Origin: an uncultured Pedobacter sp.
Lineage (GTDB): Bacteria > Bacteroidota > Bacteroidia > Sphingobacteriales > Sphingobacteriaceae
DNA: 11,279 nucleotides
Reading direction: 5' to 3'
Assembly (NCBI GenBank): GCA_938008555.1
Contig: CALLKE010000197.1
Coordinates: 1-11,279 of the forward strand
In this document: positions 1 to 8,507 of the stretch, in pieces
Layout of the letters: the number at the start of each line of letters is the position of its first letter
Position numbering within the stretch: the first letter of the stretch is position 1
Notes under the pieces: generated by a model
The model's input: the letters and a program-made list of their open reading frames with translations, nothing else
What the model was told of the DNA's origin: nothing
Database searches by the model: none
Position numbers and translations under genes: made by a program

Positions 1-50
1 AACAGCTTAATAACAACAACATTTTATCCTTTGACACAGTTTATTTTACA

Positions 51-69
51 CTCCCCTTTTGTGGGGTAG
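51..69 (-). terminator. Weak hairpin downstream of the operon, possible terminator
   Basis: CTCCCC and GGGG(T)AG can fold into a six-base-pair stem with one bulged base (position 67) and a six-base loop. It lies about 90 bases beyond the stop codon of the last gene. It is not followed by a clear run of T on either strand, so it is a poor match to a classical intrinsic terminator. Its place at the end of the operon is the main argument for it. Apart from this hairpin nothing is recognisable in positions 1-156. Confidence 0.25.
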
Positions 70-156
70 CTTCTTCTCTTAATTGGAATATTCTTCATTC
101 TTACGCCTATAGAATTGATTGACATCACTCTTTGCTCAAGCTCATATTCTACCTTT

Positions 157-1440
157 CTATTCCTTCAGAATTTTCCTCAACTGATAAAATACTCGGTCAA
201 ACACACTGAGCTCTTTGGTGATAATGCTGGCCAAACCTTGCATTTCTTCTTTATACTCGAGTTGTTTGTGATAGGATGTCATCAAATTATTGGGCAACGA
301 AACTTCAATCGCATATGTTTCATTTTGGGGCATCTTCGAAATATTTTTCACATAGCCACTTAAAGTTCCATACTCTTGATACATGTAGTTGTTCAACTTG
401 ATACTGACGGCTTGGCCTACTTTTAGTTCTCCGGAATTTTGAACTGGCAGAAATAATTTTGCGATCATTCTTTGCTTTTCAGTGGGTATGATGCTCAATA
501 TTTCATCGCCTTGTTTTAAATTTTGATGAATACTCCAATAGTTAAACAAAGAAACACTGCCGTTGATAGGAGCTTTGATTAAGTAGGTTTGCTCCCAGGT
601 CTCAATTTGAGATTTCAATGCTTGCATGCTTTGATTTAATGCCTGCTCGTATTTTTTATTTTCTTGATAGGCCTGATTTTCTAATTGTAATCTGGCTTTT
701 TGGAGATTGTGGATCGCGAGCTTATTATTGATATTGGCAATTTTAAACCCTTCATATGTTCGTTTAGTGGATAAGTATTCTCGTTGCTTATCCTCATATT
801 CTTTGTGACTAACCGATGTACTCTGGAACAGTTTATGATAACGGTTATAGTCTTTTTCGATCAAACCCAACTCCTCTCTATGCATATTTTCCTGAATCTT
901 GTATTTGCTTTGCAGTAGTTGATACGTCTCTAGTTCTTTGTTAATAATGGCTATTTCTTTTTCTTGTGGATTAACACTTAGTTGTAGTTTATACTCGTTG
1001 TAGCTTTTTAGAAATGCAATAAATGCAGGCATTAAATCCCCCATCTGAAGCGAGTCATCGAAAGCTATTTCCGGGATTCCTCGTGTTCCTAACTGGGCTT
1101 GCACCAGATCAAGCAACCCGATTAATTTATTTAAATCCTGATAGCTCACCGAACTTTCAACCACCATTAACACGTCTCCTTTTTGTACTAATTGGTTGTT
1201 TTTTACATTCAACTCGATGATTTTGCCATTTGTTTTGGCTATTAATGTAACAGGTGGGTTAATGGTAGTGATGACGGTCTTTGCAGAAAGTGTATCCGAG
1301 TATTTGATCAAAAAAGACAAACTCAGCATCAATACGATGATTAAAAAGATGATGGATATTCCCCAACGCACAATCCATTTGGGAACTGCAGTGAGTAATT
1401 CATTCACTGCATCTGTTTTAATTTCTATTTCCTCAGCCAT
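157..1440 (-). CDS. HlyD-family periplasmic adaptor subunit of the lanthipeptide exporter
   Basis: This 427-residue protein is a membrane-fusion (HlyD-type) adaptor linking the inner-membrane C39/ABC exporter encoded just upstream to an outer-membrane channel. A short cytoplasmic N-terminus is followed by one membrane helix (about residues 24-46) and no cleavable signal. Residues 58-96 form the first half of a lipoyl-like domain (ending LVQKGDVLMVVES). A long charged coiled-coil hairpin spans about 145-288. The second lipoyl half follows at 289-318 (IKAPINGSVSLFNYWSIHQ), then a beta-barrel part with VGQAVSIKLNNY near 341-352. It starts with ATG only 11 bases after the exporter's stop codon, so the two genes are almost surely co-translated. 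Length and domain order are normal for bacteriocin-exporter adaptors. No TolC-type partner is encoded in the window. The family assignment is firm; the cargo is inferred from the neighbours. Confidence 0.93.
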   Translation of the reverse strand: MAEEIEIKTDAVNELLTAVPKWIVRWGISIIFLIIVLMLSLSFLIKYSDTLSAKTVITTINPPVTLIAKTNGKIIELNVKNNQLVQKGDVLMVVESSVSYQDLNKLIGLLDLVQAQLGTRGIPEIAFDDSLQMGDLMPAFIAFLKSYNEYKLQLSVNPQEKEIAIINKELETYQLLQSKYKIQENMHREELGLIEKDYNRYHKLFQSTSVSHKEYEDKQREYLSTKRTYEGFKIANINNKLAIHNLQKARLQLENQAYQENKKYEQALNQSMQALKSQIETWEQTYLIKAPINGSVSLFNYWSIHQNLKQGDEILSIIPTEKQRMIAKLFLPVQNSGELKVGQAVSIKLNNYMYQEYGTLSGYVKNISKMPQNETYAIEVSLPNNLMTSYHKQLEYKEEMQGLASIITKELSVFDRVFYQLRKILKE

Positions 1441-1451
1441 GATTCAGCTCC

Positions 1452-3629
1452 CTAAAGCTCTAATTGATTTTTTACTAACTCATAGTATGCGCCTTTGGTC
1501 GCTGCCAGCTCAGCATGATGACCAATTTCTACTATTCGTCCCTGTTCTAACACGATGATCTGATCCGCGTTTTTAACCGTGCTTAAACGGTGCGCAATTA
1601 CCAAAACCGTTTTGCCTTTTAAAAATTGATTCAGATTATTCATGATCACGCGCTCATTATTAGCATCAAGTGCGCTAGTTGCCTCATCAAAAAACAAATA
1701 AGCTGGATTTTTATAAACTGCACGGGCAATTAATATACGCTGTTTTTGGCCTGTGCTTAGCCCGATGCCTTCCATCCCTATTTTTGTATTGTATCGTAGT
1801 GGCAAGGCCTCGATGTATTCTTTGATATTGGCAATTTTAACCGCGTGAAGTAATTTTTGTTTATCAATATCATCTACGCCAATCGCAATGTTACTAGCGA
1901 TGGTGCCCGAAAAAATAAACCCTTCTTGCATCACCACACCACATTGATCACGCCAAGTGGTGGGTGATATCATATTCAAGTTTTGATGTGCCAAGCTGAT
2001 TTCGCCAATACTGGGCTCATAAAATTTGAGTGCTAATTTCATCAAGGTAGTTTTGCCACTTCCACTGGAGCCCACAATGGCTGTCACTTTATTGGCAAGA
2101 ATCGTTAGATCTAGGTTTTTTAAAACCATATCCCGGTGCATCCCCACATATTGGAAGGATACGTTTTTAAACACAATCGGTACATCAGGATCAATATCTT
2201 TAATCTCGTTGGACAGCGATTCCTCATTTTGTTTGTTATGAATTTCAGACAAACGTTCTAGACTTAATTTAGCATCCTGTAAGTGTTGTGTAAACCCTAC
2301 CAATTGCATAATTGGATTGTTTAATTGCCCCGTGATATAACTGATGGATAGCATCATCCCCAATGTGATTTGCCCGTCAATGACCAACTTTGCCGCCAAA
2401 AAAGTGATCAATATATTTTTCAATTCGTTGATCAAGTTCGACCCCTCATGCTGTGTTTGTTCCAATGCCAAGCCTTTCAAATTGATTTTAAACAGATGTA
2501 CTTGGATGCTTTCCCATTGCCAACGCTTTTGACGTTCGGCGTTGTGCAATTTAATTTCCTGCATGCCAGTGATGAGCTCCATCACTTTACTCTGATTTTG
2601 TGAATTCTGAGCGAAACGTTTAAAGTCTAAGTCAGCTCGACGTTTCAAGAAGAATACAATCCAGGTAAAATACAAAGCACTGCCAACAGCAAACACCAAA
2701 AAGATAGTCATGTTATAATAAGCCAGTACACAGCTAAATATCATCAGATTGACAAATGAGAATAAAACATTCAGTGTGCTGGATGTCAAAAAGTTTTCGA
2801 CACGCTGGTGATCATCGATGCGCTGCATGATATCACCCGTCATTTTTGAATCAAAGAAAGCGATGGGTAATTTCATCAGCTTTACAAAGAAATCAGAGAC
2901 TAACGAAATATTAATCCGGCTACTGATATGCATCAATATCCAGCCTCGAATGATTTCGATGGTTGTTCGCCCAAAAAATAGCATCAATTGCGCAAACAGA
3001 ATGAGATAGATAAACTTGATATCGTTGTTCTGTACGCCAATGTCTACGATGCTCTGCGTCAGAAATGGGAATATCAATTGTAACAAGCTTCCAGCAAGTA
3101 AACTAATCACCAGCTGCACGAGCAGTTTTTTATAACGAAAGAGATACCTGAATAAAAAAGAAAACCCTTTGGGCTTGATCATCATTTGATCAGAAACGGA
3201 TTCCTCTGCGTCAAATTCCGGACCAGGTTCCAATGAGAGTAGAATACCTTTATGACCATCCCCTAGCCAGGATTTCAGGAACTCGACTTTATCATATTTC
3301 AATAAACCATGAGCTGGATCGGCAACGATAATGATGTCATTCTTGATTCGGTAAACCACCACAAAATGTTCTTGATTCCAGTAGGCAATGCAGGGGAAGC
3401 TTGCATCCTCTACCATTTGCTCAAACGTTACTTTGACACCTAAGGTTCTGAATCCAATCTTTTCGGCAGCATTGCTGATGCCCAAAATGCTACTCCCCTC
3501 ACGTATGGTTTGAGTTAGCTCTCGAAGCTCTTGCAACGGGATGGCTTTACCATAATATTTTGCCACCATGCGCAAACAGGTGGGACCACAATCCATATAA
3601 TCAGGTTGCTTGTAGAAAGGGAACTTCAT
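1452..3629 (-). CDS. lanT: C39 peptidase-containing ABC exporter (leader-cleaving LanT type)
   Basis: This 725-residue bifunctional exporter should cut modified precursors after Gly-Gly and drive them across the inner membrane. The N-terminal C39 cysteine peptidase (about 1-125) has Gln8, the catalytic Cys14 in DCGPTC, His88 in EHFVVVY and Asp104 in VADPA, so it looks active. A six-helix ABC membrane domain spans about 160-450. The ATPase domain (about 480-725) has Walker A GSSGSGKTT (520-528), the Q-loop Gln568, the signature LSTGQ (624-628), Walker B AYLFFDE (643-649) and the H-loop His680; all motifs are intact. The start is the ATG that places the peptidase motif at the normal distance. 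It lies 78 bases after lanB and 11 before the HlyD gene. Both precursors in the window end their leaders in Gly-Gly, which matches this peptidase and explains the absence of a separate leader protease. Confidence 0.95.
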   Translation of the reverse strand: MKFPFYKQPDYMDCGPTCLRMVAKYYGKAIPLQELRELTQTIREGSSILGISNAAEKIGFRTLGVKVTFEQMVEDASFPCIAYWNQEHFVVVYRIKNDIIIVADPAHGLLKYDKVEFLKSWLGDGHKGILLSLEPGPEFDAEESVSDQMMIKPKGFSFLFRYLFRYKKLLVQLVISLLAGSLLQLIFPFLTQSIVDIGVQNNDIKFIYLILFAQLMLFFGRTTIEIIRGWILMHISSRINISLVSDFFVKLMKLPIAFFDSKMTGDIMQRIDDHQRVENFLTSSTLNVLFSFVNLMIFSCVLAYYNMTIFLVFAVGSALYFTWIVFFLKRRADLDFKRFAQNSQNQSKVMELITGMQEIKLHNAERQKRWQWESIQVHLFKINLKGLALEQTQHEGSNLINELKNILITFLAAKLVIDGQITLGMMLSISYITGQLNNPIMQLVGFTQHLQDAKLSLERLSEIHNKQNEESLSNEIKDIDPDVPIVFKNVSFQYVGMHRDMVLKNLDLTILANKVTAIVGSSGSGKTTLMKLALKFYEPSIGEISLAHQNLNMISPTTWRDQCGVVMQEGFIFSGTIASNIAIGVDDIDKQKLLHAVKIANIKEYIEALPLRYNTKIGMEGIGLSTGQKQRILIARAVYKNPAYLFFDEATSALDANNERVIMNNLNQFLKGKTVLVIAHRLSTVKNADQIIVLEQGRIVEIGHHAELAATKGAYYELVKNQLEL

Positions 3630-3707
3630 CAGGTATTCATTAATTGATATTTTATTTTTTGTCCGAATGAGGGTTATCTAGGCTTTTAGGAAAAGAAGGG
3701 TGATGGA

Positions 3708-6700
3708 TCAACTGGCTAAGCTTGATTCTAATAAGCTTTTCGCACTCTTTTCTCGTCCTTCCAACGCTTTATAATAGCGATACAACATGTCGTATACCAG
3801 CATTTCATACGTGCGCTGTCGCGCTTTAAAGATGCGGTTAATCATCATGTGCGTATAACTAGCAATCAAATCAGTGAGGGCAACCTGTAATTGATTACTG
3901 TTTTGAAGTTCCAAAATTTGATCTGCCAGAGGCTGTAATTGGTTGTTTTTCCATTCTAATAAATCAATTAGAAGACGTATCTCACGCGTGGCATCCGATG
4001 CGCGATTTAGAATATCATCCACTTGCTTGCGTACATTCCGAAATTTAGTATCTAACTGAACTTTCAATTCTTTGCTTTCACTGTGTTCTTGGATGAATGC
4101 TGTTTTAAGTTGCTCAAGAAAACGAAGCTTTTTATTCCGACTCAGTTTGAAGCAATCCAAGAATTCGTCCACACTTCGGACAGCAAATTGCCATCTAATC
4201 TGTTCGCCTTCTTCGCCCTCGATCAAATCGAGCAGTTGAAACGTGGCTAAACTATCGATAAAAAAAATAGACTCGGAAAGTTGGATGGAGGTTGACCCAT
4301 AGCGTTCTAGTTCACGTCGGTAGGTATCGGTTTGTATTTTAGTGATGAAGCCTTGTTCCACATAGCGATTCATGCATCGGTTCACTTTCATGATCACATT
4401 TCCTAATTCTTGAATATCTGGAACATGAAAGCGTACACGAAGGTGTAAATCAGGGTCGGCATATCGGATAAAGAAAAATTGATCAATCCATCCCAGATTC
4501 TCCAATTCATCTACCAATGGGCGAATGGCATCCACTAATAATTTATCGGCTGTTGTAACGCCACAATAGAGCTTATAATACAGCCACTCGCTGCCAATAC
4601 TAAAACTACGTTGGATGGATTTATCTAAACTTCTATCAAACACACCCGGCGCTAGATGATCGAAAGCCCTTTCAGCTACAATAGAAGGGTTATTAAGGCC
4701 AATGGCAATACACTCGTTCACATATCCATTCTTTTTAGTATCCTTTACTAGTAAATCATCCGCATCAAACAAAAATTCCTCCAGCACAATATGGTCCCTT
4801 TTTTTAATGCTACTCACGAACATTTTGAGGCTTAATTCATCTTCGAAATTGATGAGTAGTTCATTGTCTCCCTCTACCCAAACCACCTGTTGAGGAATAT
4901 TCCATTTGGTTCGCCATTCGGCGATATTTTTTAAATAATCTGCACTTTTATCCGCCATCAAACCCTGAAAATCCGTTTTGGATAGCTGCCATTTTGCACG
5001 AGCCAGAATCACATTTTTATATTCGGCACGAGGCAGGAATTTGTAGCTACTGCTTAAACTGCCCCAATTAAAACTGAGTCCTGATTTTTGAAAATACTGC
5101 GTTTGCAGATCGCATAAAAACTGATAAACAGGCAATGCATTAAATGAATAATTATGTGCCGTACTTAATCGAGGGATGATCTCTTTGTTCATTTTTTTGG
5201 AGCGAAGGATGATCCGATTCCCTTTAACCGAAATCATCAAGTCTTGCAGTTGAATTTGGTTTTCTGCGGGCATGGCAGACTTGCCTAGATAGGCGATCTC
5301 ATAATTTCTTAGGATGGGACGTAATAAGATATTCCCAACGCGACTTTCAGGCAGATGAACAATCTCCGCTAATAGTTGATCAGGGTAACAGCTTTGTTCA
5401 TGAGCTGTAATGTCGTTGATGATCTGACTAATTTTTTTATCGCCATGCGCAAAGCGCCCCAATAAATTGGCTGCACTTGAGCCCCCGCAACTTTGCAAGT
5501 ATATTCTTTGCTTATCAATCAGCCGAAACATGATGGCTAAAGTATCAGGTAAGCTATCAGTTGGCGTGCCAATGTCTTTGATTTGACCATCATCAAATGA
5601 TACAGTATAGCTTCCCTTTTTTGCGGCTTGCAGTAGCTGGTCGTGCAAGAATTGTTGTTGTTTATTCCAACTGACACGCTGGTCTTGCTTCCCTGCTGCA
5701 GGAATATGAAGATCATCTAACAACGTATTGATCCCCGATTGATCTTTTCCGGTATAGCCAATACCCGTTTCGGTATCCAGCACTTCCAATAAAGCAATCT
5801 CTGAGTCTTCGTATTGATTGTAGAAATTTTCTCTAAATTTTTTCAGATTGGATTTTTCATCTTTTGATGAAAAATTATTCAGGAAATTGACTGCATCCAG
5901 CAATTGTTGTTGGATATCCTTGTCGAGCGACGCAGTAGAGGGTGTTTTATACAAATCAGTTTGAAACAATTGGTTTTCCTCAATTGGAACACCCATTTTC
6001 TGTAAATGATGAAAGATGGAACGGTAAGCCAAAACATCATTTCCGATCTGTTGATCGATGTTCTTCATCTGGGCTTGCGTCACTTCCAAGCTTTCGATCA
6101 TTGCATGTACTGCAGCATCTGTCGTATCAATGGTTTTTAAGGAGCGAATGAGTTGATAGATAAATTCATCGCCCGTTACTGCTGGTTCCAGTTCGCTTAC
6201 CAGTAGCTGATTTTGGATCAATTCTTTGATGAAGCTTTCTGCCTCTTCCAGCGTAACTTCATCATCGACTAAAAAAATCGCCAATTCATGAATGAGTGCA
6301 CCCTTTCGAGCGTGTTGCAATACTATTTGTAAATAATCGGAATTATCCACGCTACTGATTTGATGGATGCGCCGATTGTTGATGTATTTATACTCCACAT
6401 AGCGCATCGTATCACCAAAAACGTATAAGCTATTATTCGGATAAAAACGCAGCAAAGGCAACAGAACAGGATGCGTATTTAAATATTGTGCCAATGCACA
6501 TAGATAATTCATATCCAAACGTGTGTGCCGCTTACTAGAACCCTCCAACATCATCTCACTTTCATCACCCCAGGCCCCCACTGCACATGCTGCAAACAAG
6601 CCATACGGTGTACACCGGCTTTGCATACGCGTGTAATACTTGTATAAGGAAATCACCAATTTCTGGATGGCTTTCTCGTCTTTCAATTCATTTTGATGCC

Positions 6701-6869
6701 ATTTAGAAAGCTCGTCACATAAAACAGGTGAGGCGAGATAAATAGCCTCTTTGAAAAAAGATTGCTTCGTAAACTCGAAGAACTCTTGCTCTGATAAAGG
6801 GTGGACTTGTACAGGAAGAATGGGTGTCCTAAAAATAAATTGAGGATGTAGGGTGTATCGTTTATTCAC
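3708..6869 (-). CDS. lanB: Full-length class I lanthipeptide dehydratase (LanB)
   Basis: This 1053-residue protein dehydrates Ser and Thr in precursor cores. In this family the N-terminal domain transfers glutamate from glutamyl-tRNA to the hydroxyl and the C-terminal domain eliminates it to give Dha or Dhb. The glutamylation domain runs from about 1 to 720, with the conserved RCTPYGLF (85-92) and GRFAHGD (471-477) regions. The elimination (SpaB_C-like) domain covers about 755-1040, with FIRYADPDLHLRVRFH (800-815), LERYG (854-858) and THMMINR (1006-1012). The length is normal for a fused LanB, so this is not a split dehydratase. The start is a GTG: an in-frame TGA lies three codons upstream and no ATG is available before residue 106. 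The gene follows precursor A2 after 91 bases that hold a strong hairpin. It probably serves both precursors, being the only dehydratase present. Confidence 0.95.
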   Translation of the reverse strand: MNKRYTLHPQFIFRTPILPVQVHPLSEQEFFEFTKQSFFKEAIYLASPVLCDELSKWHQNELKDEKAIQKLVISLYKYYTRMQSRCTPYGLFAACAVGAWGDESEMMLEGSSKRHTRLDMNYLCALAQYLNTHPVLLPLLRFYPNNSLYVFGDTMRYVEYKYINNRRIHQISSVDNSDYLQIVLQHARKGALIHELAIFLVDDEVTLEEAESFIKELIQNQLLVSELEPAVTGDEFIYQLIRSLKTIDTTDAAVHAMIESLEVTQAQMKNIDQQIGNDVLAYRSIFHHLQKMGVPIEENQLFQTDLYKTPSTASLDKDIQQQLLDAVNFLNNFSSKDEKSNLKKFRENFYNQYEDSEIALLEVLDTETGIGYTGKDQSGINTLLDDLHIPAAGKQDQRVSWNKQQQFLHDQLLQAAKKGSYTVSFDDGQIKDIGTPTDSLPDTLAIMFRLIDKQRIYLQSCGGSSAANLLGRFAHGDKKISQIINDITAHEQSCYPDQLLAEIVHLPESRVGNILLRPILRNYEIAYLGKSAMPAENQIQLQDLMISVKGNRIILRSKKMNKEIIPRLSTAHNYSFNALPVYQFLCDLQTQYFQKSGLSFNWGSLSSSYKFLPRAEYKNVILARAKWQLSKTDFQGLMADKSADYLKNIAEWRTKWNIPQQVVWVEGDNELLINFEDELSLKMFVSSIKKRDHIVLEEFLFDADDLLVKDTKKNGYVNECIAIGLNNPSIVAERAFDHLAPGVFDRSLDKSIQRSFSIGSEWLYYKLYCGVTTADKLLVDAIRPLVDELENLGWIDQFFFIRYADPDLHLRVRFHVPDIQELGNVIMKVNRCMNRYVEQGFITKIQTDTYRRELERYGSTSIQLSESIFFIDSLATFQLLDLIEGEEGEQIRWQFAVRSVDEFLDCFKLSRNKKLRFLEQLKTAFIQEHSESKELKVQLDTKFRNVRKQVDDILNRASDATREIRLLIDLLEWKNNQLQPLADQILELQNSNQLQVALTDLIASYTHMMINRIFKARQRTYEMLVYDMLYRYYKALEGREKSAKSLLESSLAS

Positions 6870-6898
6870 AGATATTCATGATGTCTTTTCGTCTAGAT

Positions 6899-6947
6899 TC
6901 ACATTTAGAATTGAAACAGTGCAACAGTAGTTCAATTCTAAATGTGA
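6899..6947 (-). promoter_or_regulatory. Perfect 17-bp stem-loop between precursor A2 and lanB
   Basis: The arm at 6899-6915 (TCACATTTAGAATTGAA on the plus strand) is exactly complementary to the arm at 6931-6947, with a 15-base loop (6916-6930). The hairpin begins 13 bases after the A2 stop codon and ends about 30 bases before the lanB start. No T-run follows on the minus strand, so it is not a standard full terminator. In lantibiotic operons, inverted repeats between lanA and lanB are known to act as partial terminators or RNA stabilisers that keep precursor mRNA in excess over enzyme mRNA. That role is inferred here from position. The structure itself is certain. Confidence 0.8.
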
Positions 6948-6960
6948 TTATCGGCAATCT

Positions 6961-7179
6961 CTAAACCTTATTACACTTCCATTGAGTACACATGTTACTA
7001 CAGCCACCAGAGACATAAGATTCAGTTGGGGTATTACGATGTGTTTCATCATTTGGAGATATCGTTTTATGATGCATCAGATGAACCCCACCCCTCAGTT
7101 GATTCATTTGCTCATCATTTAACTTTGTGATAATTTCCTTATTCAAGGAAAGCCTTTTTTGGAATTTCATTTTTTTCAT
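6961..7179 (-). CDS. lanA: Class I lanthipeptide precursor A2 (His-rich linear part plus three C-terminal rings)
   Basis: This 72-residue precursor has a 31-residue leader ending in RGG and a 41-residue core. The leader has the basic start KKMKFQKR, the LSLN box (10-13, the likely LanB/LanC recognition site, comparable to the FNLD box of Firmicutes) and the acidic-amphipathic KLNDEQM stretch. It is identical to the A1 leader at 23 of 31 positions. The core begins VHLMHHK and is rich in His (core positions 2, 5, 6, 16) and in Ser/Thr without Cys partners (T8, S10, T15, T19, T21, S23). It ends in three adjacent Ser/Thr-to-Cys units: SGGC, SNMC and TQWKC. The expected product has three small rings packed at the C-terminus and possibly several Dha/Dhb residues before them. 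The ATG start is clear. It sits between lanC and lanB, where lanA is common. The activity is unknown. Confidence 0.9.
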   Translation of the reverse strand: MKKMKFQKRLSLNKEIITKLNDEQMNQLRGGVHLMHHKTISPNDETHRNTPTESYVSGGCSNMCTQWKCNKV

Positions 7180-7221
7180 ATACTCATTTTTTAAAATGTA
7201 TTCATATTGTTATTCTCTCTC

Positions 7222-8466
7222 TTAAGAAAGAAGCAAGCACTCATCCCAGCTTGGTTCAAAATCAGCAACAGATGCAATCAATGCTAAACCAATTCCTGCA
7301 ATGCCCTCCAGCAACCCCGTGCAATTCTCATATTTATGGGTATGCCCAGCACACGTTTTGTAGCCTGCCAAACCATCCGAGAAAGCAGCTAGCTCGAGCG
7401 TTTGCTCATACCAAAACAAGGCCGCTTCTTGGAAGACTTGATGATGTGTGTCCTGATAAAAGCGATTAAAAATATGGGCAATACCCGCTGTTCCGTGACA
7501 TAAGCCTGCATCGCACACTTCATTTTCTTTTAAATTTTTCCGAGTAGCTGTGTAAGCCATTATTTCTAAAACATTGTCTTGTAATTGAATATCATGAAAC
7601 ACCTGAGCCACTTGCCATAGTGCACAGCATACTCCCAAATCGCCATAACACCAAGCCAATCGAGTATTTTTTTCGGCCTCTACATCTGATTCACTGACAG
7701 CATACGGGTAATACGTTTTGTGTGTGATAGGATCTTGGCGATGATCCAATAAATAGTGTACAATCTCATCTATTAAGATTTTGGCTTTCTCAGGATTAAT
7801 ATCGAGTTGATATCCTTTCAATAAAAAAACCAAAATACTGGGTATGCCATGCGATAAGCCTAAGTTGGTGCTATTCTCTAGCTGCCCTTCTTTGTAGTGA
7901 TAATGCCATTTCTTTTTGCCGTTGTCATCCCCTGTACTTAATTGATCAATGAGCGTTATAATATGTTCCAGAATGGTTGGAGTCAATTCTTTCTTCAAGA
8001 AATACAAAGCTGCTCCGAGTGATCCATGCATGTAGTCATAGTTTCCTCGCTTCATTTCACCCAACATATAGCTGAAAATAATAGGATCTATTTCTGGGAA
8101 AAGCTCATTTGTATCGACATCAAGAAACTCATTAATTCTTAAGAATTCAGTAGCCCAACAAAGTCCAGAAAGACCACTCGCGAATGAAAAATATGGAGAT
8201 GGATTTTTTTCGACCCCATCATAAGCATTGCTCAACAATGTTTCGGCTGCATCTAAATAGTCAGCGTCTTGTGTGAGTTTATAGTAGTAGATAAAAAACA
8301 AAGAAATCCCCAAATCTCCACCAAATAAGCTTTCTTGCCCAGCTGTGCTGAGATTAGCTTGTAATGCATCTTTGATCTCGCTTAGTTTTAAGTATATCGA
8401 TTCTTGTGCAGATTTTTCTGTGATGAGTGGATGCCAGTTCATTTGGTTTTTCAAGGAGATATGCAC
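7222..8466 (-). CDS. lanC: Lanthipeptide cyclase LanC
   Basis: This zinc-dependent cyclase of up to 414 residues adds Cys thiols to Dha/Dhb to form (methyl)lanthionine. The zinc ligands expected from the NisC family are all visible: Cys273 in WCYGDLG, and Cys323 and His324 in CHGTAGIAHIF. The active-site His206 in GLSHG is also present. Repeated Gly-rich helix-pair motifs (FGGDLGISLF near 48-57, ASGLSGLCWA near 96-105, LEGIAGIGLAL near 386-396) fit the alpha/alpha toroid fold. The length is usual. The longest open form begins with GTG at 8466; an ATG at codon 9 (8442) would give 406 residues, and neither has a visible ribosome-binding site, so the start is uncertain. It lies 41 bases after the permease gene and 42 before precursor A2. 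As the only cyclase it should serve both precursors. Confidence 0.95.
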   Translation of the reverse strand: MHISLKNQMNWHPLITEKSAQESIYLKLSEIKDALQANLSTAGQESLFGGDLGISLFFIYYYKLTQDADYLDAAETLLSNAYDGVEKNPSPYFSFASGLSGLCWATEFLRINEFLDVDTNELFPEIDPIIFSYMLGEMKRGNYDYMHGSLGAALYFLKKELTPTILEHIITLIDQLSTGDDNGKKKWHYHYKEGQLENSTNLGLSHGIPSILVFLLKGYQLDINPEKAKILIDEIVHYLLDHRQDPITHKTYYPYAVSESDVEAEKNTRLAWCYGDLGVCCALWQVAQVFHDIQLQDNVLEIMAYTATRKNLKENEVCDAGLCHGTAGIAHIFNRFYQDTHHQVFQEAALFWYEQTLELAAFSDGLAGYKTCAGHTHKYENCTGLLEGIAGIGLALIASVADFEPSWDECLLLS

Positions 8467-8507
8467 CGATTGGAGTTTAGGGGAATAAGCTATTGCTTTA
8501 AGAAGTT

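Noticed and set aside
115..363. Plus-strand open frame of 82 codons over the end of the HlyD gene.
   Set aside because: It lies opposite a well-supported gene, has no family resemblance and no sign of its own expression.
1196..1558. Plus-strand open frame of 120 codons spanning the HlyD/exporter junction.
   Set aside because: It runs antisense to two confident genes and its hydrophobic look is explained as the complement of their codons.
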